DNA of 64,000 nucleotides from Bacillus sp. B-jedd (GCF_000821085.1 NZ_CCXR01000001.1:1013001-1077000), one strand, 5' to 3'; shown: positions 1-9,826, counted from the first letter of the stretch. The notes: a model not told the origin generated them from the sequence alone. Program-made: numbers and translations.

Positions 1-3000
1 TTAAGTGATGCCTCAGTACTGGCAAAACTTGATGCAAATATCGTCTCGATTGAGGAAAACGTTATCGCGGTACTTGGAAAAGATGTGGATTCTGCATTCT
101 ATGGAGTTACTACAGTTAAGCATATTTTCAAACAGATGAAGGATCGGACCATTCAAGAATTGACTATTAAAGATTATGCGGATGTAAAAGGCCGTGGGTT
201 CATTGAAGGTTATTATGGCGAACCATGGTCAAATGAAGACCGCGCCGAATTGATGACCTATGGCGGGGAATTCAAAATGAATTCCTATATCTATGCGCCA
301 AAAGATGATCCAAAGCATAATGGCAAATGGCGTGAATTATATACGAAAGAAGAACTTGAGAAAATCAGCAAACTGGCGGAAGCGGGAAATGCAAGCAAAA
401 CAAGATTTGTTTATACATTGCATCCATTTATGAATAATGCCATCCGCTTTAATACGGAAGAAAACTATCAAGCAGATCTGAATGTTATTAAGACAAAGTT
501 TACTCAATTAATGGATGCCGGAGTCCGGAAATTTGGTATTTTGGCAGATGATGCAGGAGTACCTCCGCAAGGGGCACAAACATACGTGAGATTGATGACC
601 GATTTGACAAATTGGTTAATTGAGCAACAATCATCCTATGATGGTCTGGTCATAGACATGATTTTCTGTCCGAATGACTATATGGGATGGGGGACTAGCC
701 CTCAAATCCAGACGTTAAAACAGTTGCCGAAGTCTGTCAGCATTATTCAGACAGGCGGCAAAGTCTGGGGAGAGGTTTCTAACAATTTCACTCAGACATT
801 TACGAATAATGCAGGCAGAGGGCCGTTTTTGTGGATCAATTGGCCTTGTACGGATAACTCTAAAAAACACTTGATTATGGGCGGGAATGAAACGTTCCTG
901 CAGCCTAATGTCAACCCGGAAAATATTGAAGGCATTGTGCTGAATCCAATGCAGCAATCCGAAGCTAGCAAGTCGGCTATTTTTGCAAATGCCGATTACG
1001 CATGGAATATTTGGGATAATGTTGAGCAGGCAAAGAAAAATTGGAATGACTCATTCGCTTATATGGACCATCTGAATATTAACGAAACACCGGCTTCGAA
1101 TGCGCTTAGAGAGCTTTCCAAGCATATGATCAACCAGGCGATGGACAGCCGTGTAGCCAAATTGGAAGAATCAGTCGAACTGGCTCCGAAACTAAATGCG
1201 TTTAAAGCAGCATTGGGTAAAGAAAAGATTACCGGCCAAGCACAAGGATTAATTAAGGAGTTTGAAATTATCCGGGATGCCGCGCTCACTTATAAGGCCA
1301 ATCCTGGCAACCCAAGAACAAGGGATCAAATTATTTACTGGCTGGATAGTGCAGTGGATACTGCGGATGCGGCAATTTCTTTATTACAGGCGGAGATTGC
1401 CCACGAACAAGGCGATAAATCTGCTGTGTGGGAAAACTACAGCCAGGGCCAAGCTTCGTTCGATGCTTCAAAGAACCATCCGTTTAGTTATATTGACCAT
1501 TATGAGTATGCTGAAGTAGGCGTGCAGCATATCGTGCCATTTATCAAAACCTTGTTAAATGATGTTTCGATTAAAGTTCAATCGATCGTCAACCCTGATA
1601 GCAATGCGGTTAGGGTCATCACCAATCGGACTGATACCCCGACTGGCGGCTTGGAAAATCTGCTTGATAACAAATTAAGTACAGAAGTTGTCTTTAAAAA
1701 TCCAAACTCGATTTCGATAGGCACTTATATTGGTGTCCTCTATGAAAAGCCATTGACCATGAATACCGTACGTTTTGAATTGGGCGCAATTGCCAATAGC
1801 AACGATACCTTTACCGAAAGCAAGGCTCAATACACCGTTGATGGTGAAAATTGGCTGGATATCGAAGGCGCACTATATGGTCATGTCAATAAAGTAGTTT
1901 TAGAGAATCTAAACTTAAAAGCAAGAGGGATCCGGTTAATCGCTACGAAGGATCGTCCAAATACATGGTTTGGCATTAAAGATATTGTTGTGAACGAGAC
2001 AACTGAAGAAAATAAAACGCCAAAATATCAATTAATGGTACCTTCGCACTTTAAAGTGTACCAAGGAACGGAAGCCAATCTATTTGATGGGAATGACAAT
2101 ACTTTTATCTGGTATAACCCATCAGGCACTATTAGAGATACATCCGTTGCCGGAGATTATATAGGTGTGGATTTACAAAAGGTGACTGATTTGGGCAAAG
2201 TCTATTTCGCCGTAGGCAGGGATAATGGTGACAAATGGACCGAATACCAATTGGAATATTCAACGGACAATGTGAATTACACCTTGTATAGGAAATATAC
2301 AGGCAAGACATCAGGGATGGACAAAGTTGAAGAGGATTTGACGGGTATCCAGGCAAGATATGTCCGCCTGAAAAACCTGAAAACTGTACCTGTCTGGATC
2401 AAGTTCAGTGAAATCCGAATCGACCTTCCGAAAACAACTGCCGCTTTCACGTATACAAATAATAATGATTATAAGAAGATAACTGCCGTGCATTCACTTG
2501 AAAATACGAGTTTATCAAAAACGGCGAATATTACTTTAAAGCCAAAGGAATATGTAGGGGTAAAATTAGAGCGGATAAAAGAACTTGAACAAGTGTCCGT
2601 TAATGCAACAAGCGAGTCATTAACGGTACAAGCTTCTGCTAATGAAATTGAATGGAAAACGCCAAGTGAAGGAACCATTGCCCGATATGTAAGACTGCTT
2701 AACAACACGGAGGAAGATATCACATTCGACTTGAACAAGTTCAGTGTTTCATCAAAAGAAATTTACGGTCCAAGTTTTGTCGGAACGGATATGGGCATTT
2801 CTCCTGCCTACGCTGCTAGTGATTCGAGAAATGCGGGAACACTTCTGGCTCCTTTTGATAAAAAGTTTGGGACGAAAGCGATTTTTACGGATTATCAGCG
2901 AAAAGGGCAATCAATTACTTATTCAGTTGGTGAGCCTAGGGTTTTCAATAGTTTACGTGTTTATAACGAGGAAAATAACATTAACTATATCCGCGACGCC

Positions 3001-4335
3001 AAAGTACAGTTGTCGATGGACAATGAAAACTGGACAGATGTCATTACCTTAGGAGATGGCGTGGACAATCTTGCAGGCGGCAAAGCGGATTATTCTGATA
3101 TGATTGCTGATGGCTACACACATGATTCCGCTAACCCGGGCAACTATTATTATGGCAATGACAATATTGGCGCCATCAAGGCCAAATATATTAGAATTCT
3201 CTTTACCGCGAATTATTTAACAAGATTTGCCCATATTAACGAATTCGTCATTAATGGCGGCGAGTATGTGAAAACTGAGAACAATCCAACCTATGTCGCC
3301 GATCCGATTGAAGAAGAAGGGTTTGGTCCTGAACGCCTGCGTGATGGAGATCTCACAACAGCTTTCAAACCAAATATGACTGGCAAAACAAAAGGCTCGT
3401 TAACTTACAGGCTGTCCGAAAAAACGGATGTATCAGTTATTACCATTGTGCAGGGTTCAAAAGCTATTTCAAATGCCAAGGTAAGCGCCAGAGTCGGGGA
3501 AGATGAGTGGGTTGATCTGGGGGTTTTAGATAAGAGCTTAAACACATTCTATAATCCAAACTATGAACATATTTTTGAAATCAAGCTCACTTGGGGAAAT
3601 GTCCAGCCGGTTATCTATGAGCTGAACACGTCGACCAATAAAGAACTGCTGCCTGACCGTTCCATTTTGAAAGGGTTATTGGCAGAACAACTGGATGAAT
3701 CCCAATTTACAAAGGATTCCTTTAGTACCTACCAAACAGCTTTTGAAAAGGCGAAGGGAGTATACGACAACACTCAGGCTATGCAAGCTGAAATTGATAA
3801 TGCAAGCAAAGATCTCAGCGCCGCAAAAGCCCAGCTTGTCTTTTCCATTGATCTTGGGACGGAGCATGCTGCAAAAGTATCCTTAACAAAAGAACAAGCA
3901 CAGTTCTCGAAGGAAAACGGAACACCGTTAAATGTGATGAATGATGAGATTCAGCTTTTGATCCCAACTGCTTTCGTATCCGAAGAAAGTTTTGAACTGG
4001 CTTTAGAGCGATTAAAGGATATAAACAAAGCGAAAAGCCCAGCTTACGATCTTTCAATATCAATTAACGGAGAAGAAGTTCGCCAATTCGAAGATCTGAT
4101 TACCGTAACACTTGCATTAGATGGTCGAAAAGTGAAGGATTCGAAAAACTTGAAAGTATTTTATTTCGATGAGCAAGCAAAGGAATGGGTTCTGGTACCT
4201 GGCGCAACTCTTGAAGATGGCAAGGTTTCAGTGGAAACGAACCACTTTGGAACATTAACAGTATTAGAGGCAGCCGGAGATAAAGCAGAGCAAGGAACAC
4301 AAGTACCGAAGAAGAACAAAAACAAGCAGGAATAA
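1..4335 (+). CDS. Secreted beta-N-acetylglucosaminidase (GH84) with discoidin-like domains, 5' truncated
   Basis: The reading frame is open from base 1, so the true start lies outside the window; 1444 codons are visible. A GH84 catalytic domain is recognised by GRGFIEGYYGEPW near codon 65 and by the adjacent aspartates of ILADDAGVP at codons 183-184, the expected acid/base pair of this substrate-assisted hydrolase family, which removes terminal N-acetylglucosamine from glycans. After codon 540 come several F5/8-type C (discoidin-like) carbohydrate-binding modules, seen as repeated runs ending in ARGIRLI or ARYVRLK, and near codons 1220-1280 a helical FIVAR-like segment. The C-terminus is lysine-rich (KKNKNKQE) with no LPXTG or SLH motif, so the protein is probably released or held non-covalently. 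Signal peptide not visible. High confidence for the family; the substrate is inferred. Confidence 0.9.
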   Translation, partial: LSDASVLAKLDANIVSIEENVIAVLGKDVDSAFYGVTTVKHIFKQMKDRTIQELTIKDYADVKGRGFIEGYYGEPWSNEDRAELMTYGGEFKMNSYIYAPKDDPKHNGKWRELYTKEELEKISKLAEAGNASKTRFVYTLHPFMNNAIRFNTEENYQADLNVIKTKFTQLMDAGVRKFGILADDAGVPPQGAQTYVRLMTDLTNWLIEQQSSYDGLVIDMIFCPNDYMGWGTSPQIQTLKQLPKSVSIIQTGGKVWGEVSNNFTQTFTNNAGRGPFLWINWPCTDNSKKHLIMGGNETFLQPNVNPENIEGIVLNPMQQSEASKSAIFANADYAWNIWDNVEQAKKNWNDSFAYMDHLNINETPASNALRELSKHMINQAMDSRVAKLEESVELAPKLNAFKAALGKEKITGQAQGLIKEFEIIRDAALTYKANPGNPRTRDQIIYWLDSAVDTADAAISLLQAEIAHEQGDKSAVWENYSQGQASFDASKNHPFSYIDHYEYAEVGVQHIVPFIKTLLNDVSIKVQSIVNPDSNAVRVITNRTDTPTGGLENLLDNKLSTEVVFKNPNSISIGTYIGVLYEKPLTMNTVRFELGAIANSNDTFTESKAQYTVDGENWLDIEGALYGHVNKVVLENLNLKARGIRLIATKDRPNTWFGIKDIVVNETTEENKTPKYQLMVPSHFKVYQGTEANLFDGNDNTFIWYNPSGTIRDTSVAGDYIGVDLQKVTDLGKVYFAVGRDNGDKWTEYQLEYSTDNVNYTLYRKYTGKTSGMDKVEEDLTGIQARYVRLKNLKTVPVWIKFSEIRIDLPKTTAAFTYTNNNDYKKITAVHSLENTSLSKTANITLKPKEYVGVKLERIKELEQVSVNATSESLTVQASANEIEWKTPSEGTIARYVRLLNNTEEDITFDLNKFSVSSKEIYGPSFVGTDMGISPAYAASDSRNAGTLLAPFDKKFGTKAIFTDYQRKGQSITYSVGEPRVFNSLRVYNEENNINYIRDAKVQLSMDNENWTDVITLGDGVDNLAGGKADYSDMIADGYTHDSANPGNYYYGNDNIGAIKAKYIRILFTANYLTRFAHINEFVINGGEYVKTENNPTYVADPIEEEGFGPERLRDGDLTTAFKPNMTGKTKGSLTYRLSEKTDVSVITIVQGSKAISNAKVSARVGEDEWVDLGVLDKSLNTFYNPNYEHIFEIKLTWGNVQPVIYELNTSTNKELLPDRSILKGLLAEQLDESQFTKDSFSTYQTAFEKAKGVYDNTQAMQAEIDNASKDLSAAKAQLVFSIDLGTEHAAKVSLTKEQAQFSKENGTPLNVMNDEIQLLIPTAFVSEESFELALERLKDINKAKSPAYDLSISINGEEVRQFEDLITVTLALDGRKVKDSKNLKVFYFDEQAKEWVLVPGATLEDGKVSVETNHFGTLTVLEAAGDKAEQGTQVPKKNKNKQE

Positions 4336-4370
4336 ATAGTAACCCTATAGAACTATTCAACAAGGTTAAG

Positions 4371-4402
4371 AGCAGTGTGGTTTTAGAATCACACTGCTTT
4401 TT
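4371..4402 (+). terminator. Intrinsic terminator after GH84 gene
   Basis: A perfect 9-bp stem (AGCAGTGTG / CACACTGCT) with a 10-nt loop is followed by a short T run, 36 bp after the GH84 stop codon. Confidence 0.85.
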
Positions 4403-4438
4403 GTATTATACATTTTAATACAAAGGGGGAAATGAACG

Positions 4439-4621
4439 ATGTCTGAAGAAGAGAGAGAAAGATTGAAGGCGGAAGAATCACGGCGAAATCCAGCAGGCGC
4501 GTTTAACGATGCCTCGGCCCGAGCCTATACGGGATCACCAAGCAGTGGTTGTATAGTTAATATCATTTCGGTTTTAATGATTATAGGCATAGTAGCATTA
4601 GTAAGAGCGTGTTCCAGCTGA
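4439..4621 (+). CDS. Small single-pass membrane protein, 60 aa
   Basis: ATG start with a good ribosome binding site (AAAGGGGGAAATGAACG). The N-terminal half is charged (MSEEERERLKAEESRRNPAG) and the C-terminal half is a hydrophobic helix (about residues 40-57) ending in RACSS. The NPAG-F-N motif after a charged helix resembles small Bacillus proteins of the DUF6366 kind, but I recognise this only loosely. No function can be assigned. It stands alone between a terminator and the next small gene. Confidence 0.65.
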   Translation: MSEEERERLKAEESRRNPAGAFNDASARAYTGSPSSGCIVNIISVLMIIGIVALVRACSS

Positions 4622-4679
4622 TAACAATATGTAGTTCAAGCTCCAATTGGTAAAACTTTCAGTATTTAAGAGGTGGAAC

Positions 4680-4931
4680 ATGAAAAGAAAAATTACTTAT
4701 CTTTTGCTTGTAATTTTCACGCTTGTATTATTTTTCAGTGTAGATTATAACCTTGCCAAAAATAATAAGCCTCCAGTTTTTGCGATAAACACAGAGATAT
4801 ATAAAGATGGGGGCACTAAAGAGTATCAAGGCATTGGATATAAGGTGTTGGATTATAACGAATTAGATGGTGAAGGAAGGCAGGACGTAGTTTTTATTTC
4901 AAAGTTTTTTAAGGTAGGTAATCCAAAATAA
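4680..4931 (+). CDS. Small secreted or membrane-anchored hypothetical protein, 83 aa
   Basis: ATG at 4680 is chosen because AGAGGTGG lies just upstream; an in-frame start 33 bp earlier has no such site. Residues 5-22 form a hydrophobic signal anchor (MKRKITYLLLVIF...), followed by a short extracytoplasmic domain with NKPPVFAINTEIYKDGGTKE. This looks like a family of small exported Bacillus proteins of unknown function. The next gene's ribosome binding site overlaps this stop codon region, so the two are probably cotranscribed. Confidence 0.7.
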   Translation: MKRKITYLLLVIFTLVLFFSVDYNLAKNNKPPVFAINTEIYKDGGTKEYQGIGYKVLDYNELDGEGRQDVVFISKFFKVGNPK

Positions 4932-4944
4932 AGGAGTGATTAGT

Positions 4945-5427
4945 ATGGCGCATGTTGAAGAACTTCTGGCTGATCAATTTCTTGCAAATGCGAATGATCC
5001 TAGTTGGTATAGACCCTTTTCAGAATCTGTTGAAGATTTGACTGAAGATCAAGCGTTTTGGAAACCGGATGAAGATTGTCACAGTATAGCGGAGATTGTA
5101 CAGCATTTAATATATTGGAATAAAAGTTGGCAAGCCAGGTACATAGAATCAGATATAGATGCTGTTCCTCCGATTTCAAGTAATGACCTGAGCTTTAAAT
5201 TACCAGAAAAGAACACATTCAATGAACTAAGAGAAGCTCTGCTTGATGTGCTTTTAAGGTGGGATCAATTATTATCCGTGGACAAAATAGAAAGTGAAGT
5301 AGTTGGATTTCCCGTAAAGGCTAAGTGGTGGCAGATTTTAGGTAATGCTACCACTCATAATGCCTATCATATTGGCCAGATTATTTATATCAGGAAGCTG
5401 CAAGACAGTTGGAAAACAGGAAAATAG
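4945..5427 (+). CDS. DinB/YfiT-family four-helix metal-binding protein
   Basis: The start is ATG at 4945: the GTG at 4936 lies inside the AAAGGAG ribosome binding site that serves this ATG. The 160-residue product has the DinB-superfamily layout: an early histidine in HSIAEIVQHLIYWNKSW and a late histidine pair in TTHNAYHIGQIIYIRK, which together form the three-histidine metal site of the family. Members act as metal-dependent thiol transferases or have unknown roles; the name DinB does not imply DNA damage repair here. It follows the 83-aa gene by 13 bp and ends at a terminator, suggesting a two-gene unit. Confidence 0.85.
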   Translation: MAHVEELLADQFLANANDPSWYRPFSESVEDLTEDQAFWKPDEDCHSIAEIVQHLIYWNKSWQARYIESDIDAVPPISSNDLSFKLPEKNTFNELREALLDVLLRWDQLLSVDKIESEVVGFPVKAKWWQILGNATTHNAYHIGQIIYIRKLQDSWKTGK

Positions 5428-5436
5428 GAAGGGAGT

Positions 5437-5470
5437 GAGCGTTGATTCATAGAGAATCATCGCTTTTTTG
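5437..5470 (+). terminator. Intrinsic terminator after dinB-like gene
   Basis: Stem AGCGTTGATTC / GAATCATCGCT (one mismatch) with a 4-nt loop, followed directly by six T, starting 10 bp after the stop codon. The rest of the gap to 5726 holds two copies of the palindrome TTTTGCAAAA (5495 and 5684) and nothing else I can name. Confidence 0.85.
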
Positions 5471-5726
5471 TTGAATTGTTTAGCGAATGGAGTTTTTTGC
5501 AAAAGATTAATTTAAGGAATGGTAACTATACTAACATCCAAATAATGAAAGGCTCGTTGTCCAGATTTTTTTTATGGTTTACCTGAAAGCAGGAAAACAG
5601 AGTATCCACATTTAAGTGGGTTCTCTTTTATTTTGACATTAGAACATACAGTTTGGAGTCACTGTATATGGAAAAGACCACATTTTTGCAAAAGAGAAAT
5701 TACCAAAACATTATAGTGAAAATATA

Positions 5727-5782
5727 TTGATAAAGTTTTTTATTTGCTGTTATTATAGTAAATGAAAATGATTATCATTACT
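5727..5782 (+). promoter_or_regulatory. Sigma-A promoter with Fur box for the efe operon
   Basis: TTGATA (5727-5732) and TATTAT (5751-5756) are separated by 18 bp. A Fur operator covers the start region: TGAAAATGATTATCA at 5763-5777 differs at one position from the 7-1-7 Fur consensus, and extended to 19 bp (5764-5782) it matches 16 positions. Its position downstream of the -10 box predicts iron-dependent repression of the genes that follow. Confidence 0.85.
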
Positions 5783-5806
5783 AATGGCTACTGGGGGAAT
5801 TAAAAT

Positions 5807-6658
5807 ATGAAGTTTTTAAAACTATCCGGAATTTTTGTGTTATCAAGTAGTCTATTATTTGGTTGCGCCAATACTACTGAAAAAACAGAATCAGCTGAAA
5901 CACCAAAAGAAAAGAAGACCACTGAATCCCAAGCTTTAAAAGGTGTGAGCGATCAATACCGTGAGTATGCAATCGGGGAAATAGAAGAGTTTGTAAAGGC
6001 AACTGAACAATTCACAACCGCCGTAAAAAATGGCGAATTGGACAAAGCCAAGGAGATATACGGCCCAGCGCGAATGCATTACGAGCGTGCAGAACCGATT
6101 GCCGAGGTATTCGGAGAACTTGATCCGAAAATTGATGCCCGCGAGGGGGACGTGCCTGAAGCGGAATGGGGCGGTTACCACAGGATTGAAAAAGGTTTGT
6201 GGGAAGAAAACACGACAAAAGGATACGAAAAGTATGCTGAACAGCTAATGAAGGATGTAAATTTGCTTCGTGCCAAGGTGGACACGGTTGAGGTGACCCC
6301 CGAGCTGTTAATTACCGGAGCCGTTGACTTGCTGAATGAAGTTTCCACTTCAAAAGTAACGGGGGAGGAAGATCGTTATTCCCATACAGACCTATATGAT
6401 TTTGCGGCAAACGTGGAAGGGGCGGAAAAGATCTTTCAGCTTCTTGAACCTGCCGTAAAGGAAAAAGACGCTGACCTTTCAAAGGAAATCCAGGATCGTT
6501 TCAAAAATGTCTACAGTCTGTTGGAACAGCATAAAAAAGGTGATGGCTATAAACTTTACACGGAATTGACTGAAGCGGAGGTAAAGGATCTTAGCCAGGC
6601 GATTGATGCACTAGCAGAACCGCTGTCTCAAATCGGTATTGTAACGGAGGCGTCATAA
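5807..6658 (+). CDS. efeO: EfeO/EfeM iron-uptake lipoprotein
   Basis: This 283-residue product has a lipoprotein signal peptide with lipobox LFGC (Cys at about residue 20), then an acidic linker and an imelysin/M75-type domain. The GYHRIEKGLW segment holds the HxxE motif typical of EfeM/EfeO metal-binding domains. In the family it presents iron to the EfeU permease together with the EfeB peroxidase. There is no visible N-terminal cupredoxin domain, so it is of the shorter EfeM type. It is the first gene after the Fur box; efeB begins immediately after its stop codon. Confidence 0.92.
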   Translation: MKFLKLSGIFVLSSSLLFGCANTTEKTESAETPKEKKTTESQALKGVSDQYREYAIGEIEEFVKATEQFTTAVKNGELDKAKEIYGPARMHYERAEPIAEVFGELDPKIDAREGDVPEAEWGGYHRIEKGLWEENTTKGYEKYAEQLMKDVNLLRAKVDTVEVTPELLITGAVDLLNEVSTSKVTGEEDRYSHTDLYDFAANVEGAEKIFQLLEPAVKEKDADLSKEIQDRFKNVYSLLEQHKKGDGYKLYTELTEAEVKDLSQAIDALAEPLSQIGIVTEAS

Positions 6659-7951
6659 TTGACCAAGAACCAAAATAGTTCTGAAGAGACTGCTCTTTTA
6701 AAAAAGAAGATTTCAAGGCGCGACATCCTTAAAACTGCGGGCGTAGGCGGAGTAGGGGTCCTGCTAGGTGCTTCTGGCCTTGGAGGTTTCCTTTCCGTTG
6801 CAGAAGGAAAAGCAACCGATACATCTGCTCGGGATATTGTCCCTTTCTACGGAAAACACCAAGGTGGCATTACGACAAAAACACAGAACCACCTCTACTT
6901 TGCCTCTTTGGATGTCACTGCATCATCAAAGGAAGAGTTGGCGAAGCTTTTCAAAGAGTGGACAGAGGCTGCCGCTTTGATGTCAGAGGGAAAACCTGTC
7001 GGAGATATATCTAGCAATCAATTTGTGCCGCCTAAGGATACTGGGGAAGCTATTGGACTTTCGGCAGCCAATCTTTCTATTACATTTGGAGTGGGTCCTA
7101 GCCTTTTTCTCAAAGAAGGCAAGGACCGCTTTGGGTTAAGCCACAAGCGGCCCAAAGAACTTTCCGACCTTCCGAAATTCCCCTTAGATGCGCTGAAGGA
7201 GGAATGGACCGGAGGGGACATTTGCATACAAGCCTGCGCGGATGACATGCAGATTGCCTTTCATGCTGTAAGGAACTTAGTTCGTATAGCAAGAGGAAAG
7301 GCAATATTGAGGTGGGTACAGCCAGGCTTTCAGCGATCCAAACAGACCGATGCCAATGAAGGAACACCTAGAAATCTATTTGGTTTTAAAGATGGGACTG
7401 TAAACCCTGATGTGAACAATAATAAACAAATGGACCAGCAAGTCTGGGTACAGGCGGGTGATGGACCTGATTGGCTTACCGGGGGGAGCTACATGGTTGT
7501 CAGAAGGATCCAGATGTTCATTGAGGTGTGGGACCGGACTAACCTGAGGGAGCAGGAAAATACATTTGGACGTTACCGCGATAGCGGTGCCCCGTTAGGC
7601 CAAAAGGATGAATTTGAAAAACTGGATCTCAAACGAAAAAATGAAAACGGCGAATACGCGATTCCTGTTAACTCACACACCCGCCTTTCGCATGGTGATG
7701 GATCACAGCACATTCTCCGCAGGGCTTATTCCTATTCAAATGGAATGGATGTAAAAACAGGCAGCTTTGATGCTGGACTGCTTTTCATCTGTTTTCAGAG
7801 GACACCGAGCAAGCAATTTATTCCCATACAGGAACGGCTTGCAAAAATGGATAAATTGAACGAATATACATCACACGTTGGCAGTGCTATTTTTGCATGT
7901 TTGCCAGGGACAAAACAAGGCGGTTATATAGGAGAGACACTTTTCAACTAA
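6659..7951 (+). CDS. efeB: EfeB/EfeN Dyp-type heme peroxidase, Tat-exported
   Basis: Starts with TTG at 6659, directly abutting the efeO stop codon, with ACGGAGG as ribosome binding site inside efeO. A twin-arginine signal is clear: SRRDILK (Arg20-Arg21) followed by a glycine-rich hydrophobic core, fitting export of a folded heme enzyme. The GFKDGT motif near residue 243 is the Dyp peroxidase GxxDG signature with the distal aspartate. In Bacillus the homologue (YwbN) oxidises ferrous iron before uptake. Length 430 aa is normal for the family. Translationally tight coupling to efeO indicates a shared complex. Confidence 0.93.
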   Translation: MTKNQNSSEETALLKKKISRRDILKTAGVGGVGVLLGASGLGGFLSVAEGKATDTSARDIVPFYGKHQGGITTKTQNHLYFASLDVTASSKEELAKLFKEWTEAAALMSEGKPVGDISSNQFVPPKDTGEAIGLSAANLSITFGVGPSLFLKEGKDRFGLSHKRPKELSDLPKFPLDALKEEWTGGDICIQACADDMQIAFHAVRNLVRIARGKAILRWVQPGFQRSKQTDANEGTPRNLFGFKDGTVNPDVNNNKQMDQQVWVQAGDGPDWLTGGSYMVVRRIQMFIEVWDRTNLREQENTFGRYRDSGAPLGQKDEFEKLDLKRKNENGEYAIPVNSHTRLSHGDGSQHILRRAYSYSNGMDVKTGSFDAGLLFICFQRTPSKQFIPIQERLAKMDKLNEYTSHVGSAIFACLPGTKQGGYIGETLFN

Positions 7952-7981
7952 GTTTTTCCTTTAACAAAGGGGAGATTCAAA

Positions 7982-9751
7982 TTGCAGCGGATGATTAAAT
8001 TCACAAAGCCATTTTTAATTCTTATCTCATTAGCTGTTTTATTCCAACTAGCCCACCCTACAGTGGCTGCGGAAAATCATGACGAGCTTTTCGTCCTGAT
8101 TGGCGAAAGTTTAATGAAGGCGAAAGCCGGAGATCAAGCCACGGTTTCCAAAAACATGAATCAGTTTGCAGCAGAGTGGAATGCGATAAAGGATACCGAC
8201 AGCAAAAATGCAAAAACGGTTGATCGGCAACTAGAGGAAGTGCAGGGTTTCCTGAAGAAAGGCCAGACAGATCAAGAAGGGCTTTCCAAGGCTTTATCCT
8301 CCTTATCCAAGGCGGTCGTGCAATATGATAAAGAAATGAACCCCGCAGACAAAGCAAAGACGAGAGAACAGGTGAAACAGCTCTTGCCGTTGATTCAGGA
8401 TTTCAAGGCATCCATAGAGAACAAGAATGAGGTCGGGTTGAAGGCAGATTACCGAGCTCTTTTGAGCCAATGGACAGCTGCGGAAAAACTTGTTCATGAT
8501 GAAAGTATTACCGCATATGGGAACATCGAAAGGTCTATGGCGCTAGTCAGGATCGCGATTACACAGGAACCAGTGGATTTGAATAAAGCAGGCCAAAACC
8601 TGAACGATTTACAAGTTGAAGTAGAAAACTTTTTGGCTGGCAAGGCACCTAAAAAGATGGAAGGCAATTACTCCCTAAATGACGTGGCCGCTCTTTTAAA
8701 GAAAGCTGAAGATGGAATTTCAAATGAAAAATATAAGTCAGCTATCTCGGATTTAAATAAGGCAATCACGATATGGCCAATGGTTGAAGGGGATGTCCAA
8801 ACAAGGGACAGCAAATTATACAGTGATATTGAAACTAAGATTCCGTTGGCCATCAGTCTATTAAGTTCTGAAAACATCAAGGCTGATAAGGCTAAAAATA
8901 TTGTTTCTGATTTAGACAAGAGGCTTGCCCCGTTACTGAAAAAGACTGATTATTCCTTTTGGGATGCGGCCTTGATTTTGCTCCGTGAAGGGCTTGAAGG
9001 ATTACTGATTGTTGCTACTTTGATTGCATTTTTAAAGAAAATGGGGCAGGCAGGAAAGCAGAAATGGATCTGGGCCGGAGTTGTTGCCGGGATTATGGCC
9101 AGTGCGCTTCTTGCAATGGTGATAAACATGATTTTTTCAAAAATTACAGCCGCCTCCAGCAGGGAATATATCGAAGGCATAACTGGCGTGGTCGCAGTGG
9201 TCATGATGCTGACTGTTGGCGCGTGGCTCCATAATAAGTCCTCTATCGGAAACTGGAATAAGTATATTAAGGATCAAATGCAACAGGCAATCGCCAAGGG
9301 AAGCCTGCTATCATTTGCTCTGATAAGCTTCTTGTCCGTTTTCAGGGAAGGGGCGGAAACCATCATTTTTTATGCAGGAATAACGCCTTATATAAGCTTA
9401 CATGAGTTGGCGATCGGAATTGTATTGGCGTTCGTTATCCTGGCAATTGTCGGTTTTGCTATCATCCATTACAGTGTGAAAATCCCAATCAAATTGTTTT
9501 TCAGAACCGCGACCATCTTAATTTATCTTCTGGCGTTTAAGATTCTTGGAGTAAGCATCCATGCTTTGCAGATTTCAAACATGCTGCCTACAACGACGAT
9601 TCCAAGTATGCCCTTTATTGACATGATTGGATTTTATCCAACACTTGAAACATTGGTTACACAATTATTATTGCTTGCAGTCATCGCCTCCATATTCCTG
9701 ATTGCAAGGAAAAGGAATTTCAGCAAGCCAGGGATGGCAAATAATATTTAA
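7982..9751 (+). CDS. efeU: EfeU high-affinity iron permease (FTR1 family) with long N-terminal extracytoplasmic domain
   Basis: TTG at 7982 is preferred because AAAGGGGAGA sits 6-7 bp upstream; ATG at 7991 is possible. After a signal peptide (residues 1-29) there is a roughly 300-residue soluble helical domain, then a membrane domain with seven or so helices. Both RExxE iron-binding motifs of FTR1/EfeU are present: LREGLEG near residue 335 and FREGAET near residue 453. The permease moves iron across the membrane after oxidation by EfeB. Gene order here is O-B-U, while Bacillus subtilis has U-O-B (ywbLMN). It ends with a strong terminator. Confidence 0.93.
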   Translation: MQRMIKFTKPFLILISLAVLFQLAHPTVAAENHDELFVLIGESLMKAKAGDQATVSKNMNQFAAEWNAIKDTDSKNAKTVDRQLEEVQGFLKKGQTDQEGLSKALSSLSKAVVQYDKEMNPADKAKTREQVKQLLPLIQDFKASIENKNEVGLKADYRALLSQWTAAEKLVHDESITAYGNIERSMALVRIAITQEPVDLNKAGQNLNDLQVEVENFLAGKAPKKMEGNYSLNDVAALLKKAEDGISNEKYKSAISDLNKAITIWPMVEGDVQTRDSKLYSDIETKIPLAISLLSSENIKADKAKNIVSDLDKRLAPLLKKTDYSFWDAALILLREGLEGLLIVATLIAFLKKMGQAGKQKWIWAGVVAGIMASALLAMVINMIFSKITAASSREYIEGITGVVAVVMMLTVGAWLHNKSSIGNWNKYIKDQMQQAIAKGSLLSFALISFLSVFREGAETIIFYAGITPYISLHELAIGIVLAFVILAIVGFAIIHYSVKIPIKLFFRTATILIYLLAFKILGVSIHALQISNMLPTTTIPSMPFIDMIGFYPTLETLVTQLLLLAVIASIFLIARKRNFSKPGMANNI

Positions 9752-9798
9752 TAGGAAACGGTTAAGGGATTTAGGACCCTAATTCTCTTTTCAAAAAC

Positions 9799-9826
9799 AA
9801 GGCTGCTCCGGCAGCCTTTTATTTTT
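9799..9826 (+). terminator. Terminator of the efe operon
   Basis: AAGGCTGC / GCAGCCTT stem with a TCCG tetraloop followed by a T-rich tail, 48 bp after efeU. Confidence 0.88.

Noticed and set aside
1262..1519. Frames inside the GH84 gene on other strands or frames
   Set aside because: Shadows of a strongly coding frame.
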